A stretch of DNA of 64,000 nt from Myxococcales bacterium (GTDB lineage Bacteria; Myxococcota_A; Polyangia; Palsa-1104; JAEUJZ01): contig JAEUKA010000040.1 in assembly GCA_016794465.1 (NCBI GenBank), positions 175,738 to 239,737 on the forward strand, in the 5' to 3' direction. Below are positions 16,791-24,787 of this stretch, one piece after another. Numbering within the stretch: position 1 is the stretch's first letter; each line of letters opens with the position of its first letter. Below the pieces are notes generated by a model. The model ran no database searches. It had not been told where the DNA came from and saw only the letters and a list, made by a program, of their open reading frames with translations. The position numbers were made by a program, and so were the translations under genes.

Positions 16791-17918
16791 ATGGAGTCAG
16801 CGAAGCCAGCTCAGCCAGAGAAACCAACCGCCAACCTGATCATCGCGGGACGATACGAGATCATCCGTGAGCTAGGTGCCGGCGGGATGGGCACGGTGTA
16901 TCTCGTTCGTCACATCAACACCGACGAGCGACTCGCCATGAAGGTGCTGCGCAAGGAAGTGGCGAATCAAGCGGAGGCAGTGGAGCGCTTCAAGCGTGAA
17001 ATGAAAGCGTCCGCGATCCTCAAGAGTGAGAACGTCGCGCGCATCACGGATGCCGACACCGCCGCCGAGCTAGATGGTGCGCTGTACATGGTGATGGAGC
17101 TGCTCGATGGTGGTGATGTCGAGCGGATCACTCGCGATGGCAAGCTACTCGACCCCAGCTCGGTGGTCTTTATCCTGGCCCAAGCGTCCCGAGCACTCGA
17201 AAAAGCCCACGCCCTCGGGATCATCCACAGGGATTTGAAGCCAGACACCATCCTTCCCGTCGAGGAAATCTGGCAAACTTCCCGTTTGCGAGTGAGCAGG
17301 ACGGGAAGTCAGGGCGGCTCCCTTTCCCTTTGTTCCAGTGCAGGCCCGAGCAAGCGTGAAGAGATGACCATTGAGCTAGGCTTAGAAGCGGTAGCCGCCA
17401 AAGAGACGTGCCGCAAGGCCGGGTCCGGGCTCACCAATCATCGCCCACTCGACGGTGGCAATGGCCCCAAGCGAGACGCGCTTGGTCACGGCAAATCCAC
17501 TACCGGCCTCCAGGTAGACGACGCCCCACTGGCGAAAGACGTGGCCGCTGACCAGGAACATATGGACCTCGGTGCCAAGCCCAACCAGCGGCTGAACAGT
17601 CTTGGTCTGCCGAAAGGAGGCGCGATACCCAATCCCAACGGGCAGATAGACGAACTCGGGACCGACCAAGGCCCCGGCGGTGAGTCGCAGGTGGCTAAAC
17701 GACCCTGGCCCTCCCAATCGGTAGAGCAGATCCAATCGCGGCCCAACGGAAAAACCGACCACAGTCGCTTCGATTCCCAGCTGCGCGGTGAAGCGGTGGT
17801 CGGCTGGGGGGACTTGGGAGTCGGACTCTGCTGCGCCTGCTCCGCGTCCAATCAGACACAGCAAGAGGAGGACTGCTGTTGCGAGCTTAGTAGGCATAGT
17901 CCCCCCAGTTGGAGATGA
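16791..17918 (+). CDS. Ser/Thr protein kinase B, N-terminal part, interrupted after HRDLKP
   Basis: Residues 1-152 are a genuine kinase N-lobe plus the start of the C-lobe: L-G-A-G-G-M-G-T-V-Y glycine loop, A-M-K-V-L lysine, then G-I-I-H146-R-D-L-K-P-D. Kinase sequence stops at base 17245. The remaining 220 or so codons to the stop at 17918 read through E2, antisense to the E2 beta-barrel gene, and look non-native. The C-terminal half is at 19003-20116. Joining the two after removing E2 gives H-R-D-L-K-P-E-N-L-F-L-H-R and a 522-aa kinase. As it stands the fragment lacks DFG and the substrate lobe. Confidence 0.82.
   Translation: MESAKPAQPEKPTANLIIAGRYEIIRELGAGGMGTVYLVRHINTDERLAMKVLRKEVANQAEAVERFKREMKASAILKSENVARITDADTAAELDGALYMVMELLDGGDVERITRDGKLLDPSSVVFILAQASRALEKAHALGIIHRDLKPDTILPVEEIWQTSRLRVSRTGSQGGSLSLCSSAGPSKREEMTIELGLEAVAAKETCRKAGSGLTNHRPLDGGNGPKRDALGHGKSTTGLQVDDAPLAKDVAADQEHMDLGAKPNQRLNSLGLPKGGAIPNPNGQIDELGTDQGPGGESQVAKRPWPSQSVEQIQSRPNGKTDHSRFDSQLRGEAVVGWGDLGVGLCCACSASNQTQQEEDCCCELSRHSPPSWR
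17239..17245 (+). repeat. Left direct repeat of insertion E2
   Basis: AGCCAGA, from base 2 of the Lys codon to base 2 of the acidic codon after Pro in HRDLKP-E. An identical copy is at 18996-19002. Confidence 0.78.
17277..17309. repeat. Hairpin near the left end of E2
   Basis: ACTTCCCGT and ACGGGAAGT form a perfect 9-bp stem with a 15-nt loop. A nested 6-bp stem GCAAAC/GTTTGC overlaps its left arm. It lies downstream of the beta-barrel gene, so a terminator role is also possible. Confidence 0.6.
17382..17897 (-). CDS. Outer-membrane beta-barrel-like protein
   Basis: A 171-aa protein from the ATG at 17897, chosen because it gives a clean signal peptide (M-P-T-K-L-A...G-A-G-A-A-E); the longer frame upstream overlaps the previous gene and looks non-native. 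The mature part alternates polar and hydrophobic residues in strand-length blocks and ends in G-Y-R-F, with a terminal aromatic as in beta-barrels. It is the last gene of the three-gene minus-strand cargo of E2. Confidence 0.6.
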   Translation of the reverse strand: MPTKLATAVLLLLCLIGRGAGAAESDSQVPPADHRFTAQLGIEATVVGFSVGPRLDLLYRLGGPGSFSHLRLTAGALVGPEFVYLPVGIGYRASFRQTKTVQPLVGLGTEVHMFLVSGHVFRQWGVVYLEAGSGFAVTKRVSLGAIATVEWAMIGEPGPGLAARLFGGYRF

Positions 17919-18480
17919 GGTTGCCGAAGTCCTGCTTGCCTTCCTCGACACCAAAGCCGAGCACGAACTTGCCAGTCGTTCCCGACGGTGACCACACCCA
18001 CATGCGAACATCACCAGCGGGGAGCACATAGGCCACCACTCCGTTTGTGTACAGCACGCGGCGCGAGAAGCTCTCGAAGAGGATCTCGCGATCTTCGCGC
18101 TCGTAACGACCAAGGACAGCGCCCATGCCATCGGGAAGTGGTCGGGGCAGCTGGGCCAGCTCGGTAGCCGACGGCTTGGGCAGCCCCTTGCCGACGATGG
18201 CAAACAGAGGCCGATGGTTGGTCAGCGAATCCTGACGGGGCACCATGATCTCGATCGGCACCGCGAGCGGAGTCTCAGGTTGGAGCTGAACCTCGAACAC
18301 TTCATCGGCGCGCGCGAACGTGCCATAGAGCGCAAAGCTGAGCAGCGGATCGGGTACCCGGAACACCTCACCAGCCCGAAGCACGTTGGGCAGGTGAGCC
18401 AGGGCATTGTCGCCACGCAGCACCAGCAGACTGGTCAGCATCCCACCAAGTAACCAGCGGGAGAGCTTGTGGAATGTCAT
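17887..18480 (-). CDS. Exported protein of unknown function (E2 cargo)
   Basis: A 197-aa protein starting at 18480, whose ATGA overlaps the stop of the upstream lipoprotein gene. The N-terminal signal peptide includes L-L-G-G-M-L-T-S-L-L-V-L and a processing region A-L-A-H. The mature domain is mixed alpha/beta with no recognised motif, ending near N-W-G-D-Y-A-Y. It overlaps the downstream barrel gene by 11 nt. The tight overlaps imply a single envelope-directed operon. Confidence 0.6.
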   Translation of the reverse strand: MTFHKLSRWLLGGMLTSLLVLRGDNALAHLPNVLRAGEVFRVPDPLLSFALYGTFARADEVFEVQLQPETPLAVPIEIMVPRQDSLTNHRPLFAIVGKGLPKPSATELAQLPRPLPDGMGAVLGRYEREDREILFESFSRRVLYTNGVVAYVLPAGDVRMWVWSPSGTTGKFVLGFGVEEGKQDFGNLISNWGDYAY

Positions 18481-18773
18481 GGCGTGACTCCTTGGGGACA
18501 AGACAGAAGCGGCTCTTGAACCAAGAGCTGGACGACGCCGCGTCTACAGGATGACTCGCAGACCCGTGCGCCCTTGTCGCCGCCCCAGCACGCGCCTTCG
18601 GGCAAAAAGCGCGATACGTTGGTCTGCGTCAACTTGAGTGCATCGAGCTTGGCGACGCAGGCAACGAAGGCGCGACACTCGGGCCCTTGCTCGGCGCCAC
18701 ACCCTGTCCAGATGGAACCGGACAGCACGAACAGCAGAGGCCCCCACAGAGCTTGTCGGATGGATTTGTGCAT
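18477..18773 (-). CDS. Small Cys-containing lipoprotein (E2 cargo)
   Basis: A 98-aa protein. The ATG at 18773 is preceded by AAGGA. Signal peptide with lipobox W-T-G-C at about residue 24, then a small domain with C-R-A-F-V-A-C and later Cys residues, possibly two disulfides. First gene of the E2 cargo operon. The E2 segment between 18774 and 18932 holds its likely promoter. Confidence 0.55.
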   Translation of the reverse strand: MHKSIRQALWGPLLFVLSGSIWTGCGAEQGPECRAFVACVAKLDALKLTQTNVSRFLPEGACWGGDKGARVCESSCRRGVVQLLVQEPLLSCPQGVTP

Positions 18774-18932
18774 TGAAGTTTCCTTGGCCGAAGACTGCCA
18801 CAAGATAGATGCCGCCAACCTGCGAAGCAAACACTCAGCAGACAATGGATGTCCGTGTTGCTCACTCAGCGCCAGTCAAGGTACGGCTTGCGGAGCCAAC
18901 TCGATGACAAACACCTGACCTAGCAACTTCCC

Positions 18933-18951
18933 GCACACTTCCCAAGTGTGC
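18933..18951. repeat. Hairpin near the right end of E2
   Basis: GCACACTT-CCC-AAGTGTGC is a perfect 8-bp stem with a 3-nt loop, 45 bp before the right direct repeat. It is upstream of, not after, the cargo genes, so a terminator for cargo is unlikely. Confidence 0.65.
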
Positions 18952-18995
18952 TTAGGAATCGCACTTTCTCGACGGTATGGCGATTCGCAATATTC

Positions 18996-19002
18996 AGCCA
19001 GA
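18996..19002 (+). repeat. Right direct repeat of insertion E2
   Basis: AGCCAGA, identical to 17239-17245. The kinase B frame resumes with the next base. Confidence 0.78.
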
Positions 19003-20116
19003 GAATTTGTTTTTGCATCGGAGTGAAGAGTTTGGGTTGATGGTCAAAGTGCTCGACTTCGGAATCGCGATGTTCCAGACACGGTTTGGCAACGCCGAGT
19101 TTCGGCTGACCCAGGACAACTCTCTGCTCGGGACTCCGCTGTACATGGCGCCGGAACAGGTGCTTGGGAATCGCGATGACATCTCGCCCCAAACGGATAT
19201 CTGGGCCATCGGGATGATCGCGTTTGACATGCTCACCGGGCAGACCTACTGGCGGGTTCCCAACTTGGGAGTACTGCTGTCCAAGATTGCTCTCGGAGAC
19301 ATGCCTGCGCCATCGACGTATGCCCCGGCTCTTCCCAAGGCGTTTGATGACTGGTTCGCTCGCTCTTGTGCCCACGACCGCAACAACCGCTTTTCGTCGG
19401 TGCGGGAGCAGATAGAAGCCCTGGCCCCTGCGCTCTCTGTGGACCCAGTGTGGCTCGACTCCCCAGCGGCTCCGCCTGCGCTACAGGAGCGCGTCAACCT
19501 CATCTCGCCCGTGCCAGAGCCACCGGTGTTGCCTCGCTTGACGCCGATGCCACGCAGCCTGCGGGCGGCGACTGGCAGCTCTAGCACCGGTTCCAAAGCG
19601 ACGCCCTCACCGAGTGAGTCTGCCGAGATCGCTGTTTCCAAGTCTGGAACTGCCACTCCCGTTCCGAAGCCGACGACTCCTGATGCTGCTCCTCCTGATG
19701 CTGCTCCCCCTGCACCAGCGATGATCACGCGGCGCAGCCAGAAGCGCTGGCTAGTCCTTGTCATCGCGCTGCTGATTCCTCTCTGTGGCGGTGGACTGCT
19801 GCTGCTGGCGCGGCAATCGGACCGATCACAGGCTGTGGCGGCGCAGCCTGGGGTCATCACTCCCCAGACACCAACGGTCGTACCGCCACCTGCTCCGAGC
19901 GCGATCGGAGGCACGGACAAAGCGGAGGTCGGGGCCAGCGGAGAAGACACTGAAACGGAGCCGCGTCAGCACAAGAGGACGCATACCAAGAGCAAGGGAA
20001 AGTCGGAAGTGAAGCCCGATGCAAAGCCTGATGCAAAGGTTGACGGCAAGACTCTGCCCGCTGGTCGTCCGCCCCGTACACGTCCTGCGATTGACTATGA
20101 TCCTGTCGCTCCGTAG
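19003..20116 (+). CDS. Ser/Thr protein kinase B, C-terminal part
   Basis: Begins (after the E2 repeat) with N-L-F-L-H-R, then K-V-L-D-F-G-I-A (DFG), G-T-P-L-Y-M-A-P-E-Q (APE) and T-D-I-W-A-I-G. A Pro/Ala/Ser-rich linker leads to a membrane helix (W-L-V-L-V-I-A-L-L-I-P-L, about 20 residues), then a Lys/Asp-rich tail. An in-frame ATG at 18977 within E2 could start translation of an isolated C-lobe, but no RBS is obvious. It pairs with 16791-17245 to make a 522-aa membrane kinase. Confidence 0.82.
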
Positions 20117-20149
20117 CAATGTCGTGTTCTTCTGCGCTATCATCGGCGA

Positions 20150-20743
20150 ATGACATATCTAGCTCGCGACTTGCGCTTCGGACTCCTGATTGTGATGGGT
20201 GGGCTCTTCCTTGGGTGTACGCCTGAGACTCCTACGATGCCTCCGCGCGTTCCGCTTAAGCACCGGGTTGCGGCGACAACCTGCGCGATGGATCGTCCAG
20301 CGGGCGTGACGACAGGCAGCGGAGCGAGCCAGTGTATGACCGATGCGGAATGCAAAGACAGCACCAAGGGACAGAACGGGCGCTGTGTCGGGAGTCGCAT
20401 CGGAACCGTCTGTTCCTATGACACCTGCTTTGATGACAGCACCTGCGGTGGCAAGGTCTGTGAGTGTCGTCCCAGCGCAACGATGGCCAGTCTGTCAACG
20501 CATCACTGCTTGACCGAAGGGAACTGTCGCACCGACGCAGACTGTGGCGTCGGCGGGGCTTGCTCTCCGTCCTTCGGTTCGTGCGGAAGTTACAGCGGAG
20601 TGGTCGCGTATTACTGTCATACCAGCCGCGATGCGTGCGTGGATGACTCGGAGTGCGCGACCACGGGCGGGACTCCGGGATACTGCGCCTTCAATCCTGC
20701 CGCAGGAATCTGGCAGTGCAGCAGCTCGCTGTGCGCAGGCTAG
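20150..20743 (+). CDS. Cys-rich lipoprotein
   Basis: A 197-aa protein with lipobox L-F-L-G-C near residue 24. Repeated C-x-T-D-x-D-C / C-V-D-D-S-E-C patterns, common in disulfide-rich myxobacterial surface lipoproteins. It follows kinase B by 33 nt, so it is probably co-transcribed when E2 is absent. Specific role unknown. Confidence 0.6.
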   Translation: MTYLARDLRFGLLIVMGGLFLGCTPETPTMPPRVPLKHRVAATTCAMDRPAGVTTGSGASQCMTDAECKDSTKGQNGRCVGSRIGTVCSYDTCFDDSTCGGKVCECRPSATMASLSTHHCLTEGNCRTDADCGVGGACSPSFGSCGSYSGVVAYYCHTSRDACVDDSECATTGGTPGYCAFNPAAGIWQCSSSLCAG

Positions 20744-22029
20744 TGTCGCGATCGCTGCTGCTGGCGAGTGTCTTCGTGCTGGGGAGCGGCTGTAGTGACA
20801 GCCGAGGACCCCTGCGACGGTTCCTACTCGACCCCGGGCATCGTCACGAGATCCTGCAGGAGTCGCTCCTCTCGCGTGAGAATGACTACGCTACGCTGCG
20901 GCTGGCTCGCTACGGATCGATGGACTCGCAAGACTGGCTGCGGCTGCCGGAGTTTCTACCAGCTACGATCGAGGTGTCTGCTGCGGATCAAAGCCACGGG
21001 ATGACCCAAGCGGCGTGGTCGGTGATCGATGTGTCCTTGCCGGCTGCCGATGAGGATGAGCCAAGCGAGCAGGCGCTGCGGGAGGCACTGCGCCAGATTG
21101 GGAAGACGGCATTTTTTCGCTATCCCGCGCAGCTGGTGTCGGGCTTTGAAGCGATCCGTCGTGATCCGCTGCGCGCTGCGGAGTATGGACTGTGGCAGGG
21201 CCGGACGCCGACGCATCAGCAGCAGCTGGGCGGACTCCTGGATGTGAAGCTCCCCGATGGCTCTGTAGGAATCGCGACTTCCTGTTCGACCTGTCACGCT
21301 GCTGCTGTTTCGGGAGAGGTGATTCCAGGGGCCACCAACAGTGCGCTCGACATGGGAAAGCTGGCCATTGATTCCGGACAGCAGGCCGAGGGTCCGCCGC
21401 TCGCGTGGGGGCGCGGTCGGCTGGATACCAGTGATGATGGAGTCGACAATCCGGCTGCCATTCCCGATCTGCGGGTGGTGGCGATGCAGCGTGCTCTTCA
21501 TCATAATGCGACGCTGCACAGTAATCTGTTGGCGCTCGCGGTGCGCATCGAGACACTGCTGATCACCACCTATCGGCAGGGAGTCCGGCCACCACCATCG
21601 CTGGCCCTGGGCTTGGCGGTGTATTTGTGGAGTCTTTCGGGGGAGCTTCCGCCAGAGCAGTCTAGCGAAAACCAATCAGTAGGGGCGAGTCTGTTTGCTC
21701 AGCACTGTGCGCACTGTCATCTGCCACCCCACTACTCCGGAGATCCTGTACCACTTGCTGTGATTGGCACCGATCCGGCCCTGGGAATCAGTCGCGAGCG
21801 TGGTACTGGATGGTACCGGACTCCCTCGCTCCGTAGTGCCAAGCTGCGTCAGCAGTTCTTGCATCACGGAGTCCTACCGAGCGTGGCTGCAGTGCTCGAT
21901 CCGCAGCGACTACTGCACTCCTATCGCGATGGAAATCACGGGCCTGGTCCGGTCCGTGGCCATCTGTATGGCCTCACGATCTCCGCTTCCGAGCGGGCAG
22001 CGCTGACTGCGTTTGTGGAGACGTTGTAG
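20731..22029 (+). CDS. Di-heme c-type cytochrome lipoprotein
   Basis: About 432 aa from the GTG at 20731, overlapping the previous gene; a GTG at 20743 is an alternative. The signal peptide ends in L-G-S-G-C. Two heme-binding sites are visible, C-S-T-C-H and C-A-H-C-H, with an R-T-P-S-L-R segment near the C-terminus as in the cytochrome c peroxidase / di-heme oxidoreductase superfamily. Probably periplasm-facing electron transfer. It is part of the E1 cargo, and a different branch from the pair at 57003-60112. Confidence 0.68.
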   Translation: MRRLVSRSLLLASVFVLGSGCSDSRGPLRRFLLDPGHRHEILQESLLSRENDYATLRLARYGSMDSQDWLRLPEFLPATIEVSAADQSHGMTQAAWSVIDVSLPAADEDEPSEQALREALRQIGKTAFFRYPAQLVSGFEAIRRDPLRAAEYGLWQGRTPTHQQQLGGLLDVKLPDGSVGIATSCSTCHAAAVSGEVIPGATNSALDMGKLAIDSGQQAEGPPLAWGRGRLDTSDDGVDNPAAIPDLRVVAMQRALHHNATLHSNLLALAVRIETLLITTYRQGVRPPPSLALGLAVYLWSLSGELPPEQSSENQSVGASLFAQHCAHCHLPPHYSGDPVPLAVIGTDPALGISRERGTGWYRTPSLRSAKLRQQFLHHGVLPSVAAVLDPQRLLHSYRDGNHGPGPVRGHLYGLTISASERAALTAFVETL

Positions 22030-22314
22030 GTCTACCACTGACCCTTCGCGCATGGGCCATCCCGCTGCTGCAGCGTCACCGATGAACCGGCAACGCTTGC
22101 TGGCAAAACTTGCCGGTCTGCGAATGTGGCAGCCATCCAGCAGGGCGCCACGGACTGTGCGCTGACGACTCCCAATCGGCAACACCGAGTGAGCTTGCCG
22201 CGCCATCGTGAAACTGCACCAGCGATCCATCGGCTGGCATGGACCTCGCATTGGGAGGATGCAGCTACGCGATCAATCGACAGACTATTTGTTGAGCTTG
22301 AAAGGATACCTACC
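22030..22314. other. Spacer before the beta-propeller gene
   Basis: A 285-bp stretch. A frame is open through the second half but lacks a start with an RBS, and the downstream gene has a better start at 22315. Nothing else recognised. Confidence 0.3.
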
Positions 22315-24189
22315 ATGACACAGAGAGCCCAGATCGTGACTGCCTTGGGAATCGCACTTCTGACGGCGGCCAGTGGCTGTTCGTCTTCCGCGAGCTCTGC
22401 TGGTGCAGACCAGCTTCGTGAGCCCACTCCATCCAGTGCAGGCATGGCGAGTCGTGCGATTGCGGAAGCGGACATCATCGAGCTTGATGGCGACAAGCTC
22501 TACACGCTCTCTGCTTCTGGTGCTGTCTCTGTGGTCGATGTTGCGACCCCGAGTCACTTGGCACTGCTTGGACAGACGCGGCTGGCCGGTGAGCCGTTCG
22601 AGATGTATCGCCGTGGCGACCTGCTGTTCACGATGTGGAATGGCTCGTTTGGACCCACGGGAATTCCGATTGCTCCGCTGCCAGCGCCCGATGGGAGTCG
22701 CTATGTAGCGCCACCTCCGCGCGATCCCAACGCTGGCGCTGCCGTGGTGGTGCTGGATGTTCGTGATCCAGAACGGATTCGCACCGTGGCGACCTTCCCG
22801 GTTCCGGGAGAGCTGGCGGACTCGCGGATCGTTGGGGATGTGCTGTATCTGGCCACGTATGAGAATGCGAAGTGCTATCGCTGCGCAACCACGTCCCGCA
22901 CAGTGGTCACGAGCTTCGATCTGAGCAATCCGCTCTCTCTGCGCCAGGTGGATCAAGCAGAGTTCCGTAGCACCGCGCCAGAGTCCTACAACCTAGCGTG
23001 GGGATCGAACTGGAAGCGGAGTCTGTTTGTGACCAGTTCGCGACTGTATGTGGGCGGGCACGGCGACATCGATCCGCTGCGGTATAACAGTGGCACCTTC
23101 AAGGAAGGAATCATCGACGTACTGGATGTCAGCGATCCGACCGGACGGCTGGTACGGGGCGCACGAATTGAAGTGGCGGGCGCGATCCTCAGCCGCTGGC
23201 AGATGGAGGAGCGCGATGGCGTCCTGCGCGTGGTCAGCCAGCGTGGGGCGGGAAGGACTGCGAACGGAGTCGGCATGCCAGAGGTCGATACGTTCTCGGT
23301 AGTCAGTACGCAGAGCTTTGCGCCGCTCGGTCATACGACCCTCAAGCTTCCGCGACAGGAAGGACTGCGCACCGTTCGCTTCGACAAGGACCGAGCGTAT
23401 GCGATTACCTACAACCAGAGCGATCCACTGTTCACCATTGATCTCCGCAACCCCGCGCTTCCCACTGTGCGCGGAGAGCTGGTGATGCCTGGCTTTATGT
23501 ACTATCTGGAGCCATACGGAGATCGACTGATTGGTCTAGGAGTCGATCGCGGAGATCCGTCCGGCAGCCTCAATGTCTCTCTGTTCGATGTCAGCAATCT
23601 GGACCACCCCACGATGCTGAGCCGCGTACCGTTTGCCACCCCCAGAATCGGGGAAGACTTTGCGATCCTGAACTACGAAGTGCCCGAAGATCAGGACCGC
23701 ATTCAGAAAGCTTTCCGGGTCTTCCCAGATGGCTTGGTGGCGGTTCCTTTCACGGGGGCTTCGCGTGCTTACTATAGCGGCGATACTTGTCAGAGCCTGA
23801 CCAGTGGTGTGCAGCTGGTTGACTGGCAAGGGGATACTCTGAAGAAGGCAGCATTCCTTCCCATGCGTGGCAATCCTCGGCGCGCACTCCAGAAGAATGG
23901 AGAGCTACTGGCCGTGTCCGATTCCAACGTGCGCTCCTTCGCGCTTGGGAATCATGCAGTGGCGATGCAGACAGCGGACCTCGTCATCGGAGAGTGTGTT
24001 CCCAAGACCCTCCCTCGTCAGGATGCACAGAGTCTTGACGAGCTTTACCCAGACGAAGGGTACTATTGCGGATTCGGCTTTGGCTGCAACGTCGCTCCCA
24101 CAATGCCGACTCCGCTGCGCGCGGTATGGCCACTGTCTCTGCTGATGCTGAGCGCCTTCCTTCGCCGCGCCCGTGGGCGCAGTCGGTAG
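22315..24189 (+). CDS. Secreted beta-propeller protein with MYXO-CTERM-like tail
   Basis: A 624-aa protein. The ATG at 22315 is chosen because it starts a lipoprotein-type signal peptide (A-A-S-G-C) and has AAGGA upstream. The body repeats blade-like units (D-G-D-K-L-Y-T-L, V-V-D-V-A-T-P, V-L-D-V-R-D-P-E, F-D-L-S-N-P, V-L-D-V-S-D-P), as in secreted proteins with a C-terminal beta-propeller domain. The C-terminus has a Cys, a short membrane helix and R-R-A-R-G-R, resembling the myxobacterial MYXO-CTERM sorting signal. It is the last gene of the E1 cargo, ending 84 bp before the right junction. Confidence 0.7.
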   Translation: MTQRAQIVTALGIALLTAASGCSSSASSAGADQLREPTPSSAGMASRAIAEADIIELDGDKLYTLSASGAVSVVDVATPSHLALLGQTRLAGEPFEMYRRGDLLFTMWNGSFGPTGIPIAPLPAPDGSRYVAPPPRDPNAGAAVVVLDVRDPERIRTVATFPVPGELADSRIVGDVLYLATYENAKCYRCATTSRTVVTSFDLSNPLSLRQVDQAEFRSTAPESYNLAWGSNWKRSLFVTSSRLYVGGHGDIDPLRYNSGTFKEGIIDVLDVSDPTGRLVRGARIEVAGAILSRWQMEERDGVLRVVSQRGAGRTANGVGMPEVDTFSVVSTQSFAPLGHTTLKLPRQEGLRTVRFDKDRAYAITYNQSDPLFTIDLRNPALPTVRGELVMPGFMYYLEPYGDRLIGLGVDRGDPSGSLNVSLFDVSNLDHPTMLSRVPFATPRIGEDFAILNYEVPEDQDRIQKAFRVFPDGLVAVPFTGASRAYYSGDTCQSLTSGVQLVDWQGDTLKKAAFLPMRGNPRRALQKNGELLAVSDSNVRSFALGNHAVAMQTADLVIGECVPKTLPRQDAQSLDELYPDEGYYCGFGFGCNVAPTMPTPLRAVWPLSLLMLSAFLRRARGRSR

Positions 24190-24218
24190 AGGGCACGTCC
24201 TCGCGTTCCTTGGCCTGC

Positions 24219-24262
24219 CGAGAACGGGTCTTTCTGGGGGAACAGGAACTCTCTCGTTCTCG
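24219..24262. repeat. Hairpin at the right end of E1
   Basis: CGAGAACG and CGTTCTCG form a perfect 8-bp stem with a 28-nt loop, ending 11 bp before the direct repeat. The right arm is part of TTCTCGACAGG, shared with E2. It lies just after the last cargo gene, so it could also be a terminator. Confidence 0.6.
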
Positions 24263-24273
24263 ACAGGAGTTGA

Positions 24274-24283
24274 GTTCACCGAG
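24274..24283 (+). repeat. Right direct repeat of insertion E1
   Basis: GTTCACCGAG, identical to 13896-13905; kinase A resumes at the next base with the remainder of the Asp codon. Confidence 0.85.
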
Positions 24284-24744
24284 ATCTGAAGCCGCACAAC
24301 GTGATGGTGATCGATCGGCCAGATCGACCGGACTTTGTGAAGGTGGTTGACTTTGGCATTGCGCGGTCGATGGATGCGGAGCCGGGCCGACACACTGCCG
24401 CAGGTGCGCTGATTGGCACCCCGGCCTACATGTCCCCAGAGCAAGCGGCGGGAGATCCGACGATTGATACGCGCTCCGACATCTTCAGTCTGGCGGTCAT
24501 GGTCTTTCATATGCTGTCGGGGAAGATTCCGTTTGCGGACAAAGCGAAGACGCCGATTGAGCAGCTGGTACAGCGAGCGACGATGCGGGAGTCGCTGGGA
24601 CGCGGAACCCTGCGTGCCTACGGAAACATCACACCGGAGATCGAAGCAGTGCTGCTGAAGGCGCTCGATCCGGATCGCAAGCGGCGGCAGCAGACCGCTG
24701 GGGAGTTTGGCCGCGAGCTCGAAAAAGCCGCAGCGGCTGCATAG
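24284..24744 (+). CDS. Ser/Thr protein kinase A, C-terminal part
   Basis: Continues kinase A with L-K-P-H-N-V-M-V, then V-V-D-F-G-I-A-R (DFG), [10 protein letters not shown] (APE), R-S-D-I-F-S-L-A and [10 protein letters not shown] at the end of the C-lobe. The joined protein would be 813 aa. The first in-frame ATG is 24301; no RBS precedes it, so independent translation is doubtful. The domain ends shortly after the C-lobe with no membrane tail, consistent with both membrane helices being in the N-terminal part. Confidence 0.84.
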
Positions 24745-24787
24745 GATCTGGGTGGATCTCTTCGCGCGCGGTAAGATATTCGGGCCC

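Larger units (their letters stand above)
17246..18995. mobile_element. Insertion E2 in kinase B (1,750 bp)
   Basis: Bounded by a 7-bp direct repeat AGCCAGA. Removal with one copy restores H-R-D-L-K-P-E-N-L-F-L-H-R in frame. The cargo is three overlapping genes on the strand opposite to the kinase. The left end has CCGTCGAGGAAA (17257) and, 14 nt after its start, TGGCAAAC; E3 has the same pair with 15-nt spacing. The right end has TTTCTCGACGG (18965), the inverse of the left motif. Hairpins occur near both ends. The last bases before the right repeat translate in frame as G-M-A-I-R-N-I-Q-P-E, resembling a degenerate G-I-I-H-R-D-L-K-P-E. No recombinase gene. Confidence 0.8.
13906..24273. mobile_element. 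Insertion E1 in kinase A (10,368 bp)
   Basis: This segment separates the two halves of kinase A. It is bounded by the 10-bp repeat GTTCACCGAG; deleting it with one repeat copy rejoins the codons H-R-D-L-K-P-H-N in frame to give an 813-aa kinase. Plus-strand cargo: profilin-like protein, PEGA protein, MopE-like lipoprotein, kinase B (itself interrupted by E2), Cys-rich lipoprotein, di-heme cytochrome and a beta-propeller protein. No transposase or integrase is present. Hairpins lie at both ends (13919-13943 and 24219-24262). The right end carries TTCTCGACAGG (24257-24267), also seen at the right end of E2. It may be a composite of several insertions. Confidence 0.8.

Noticed and set aside
22355..22380. 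GGAATCGCACTT in the beta-propeller gene resembling the right end of E2
   Set aside because: It lies in a signal-peptide coding region, and GGAATCG is frequent throughout this DNA.
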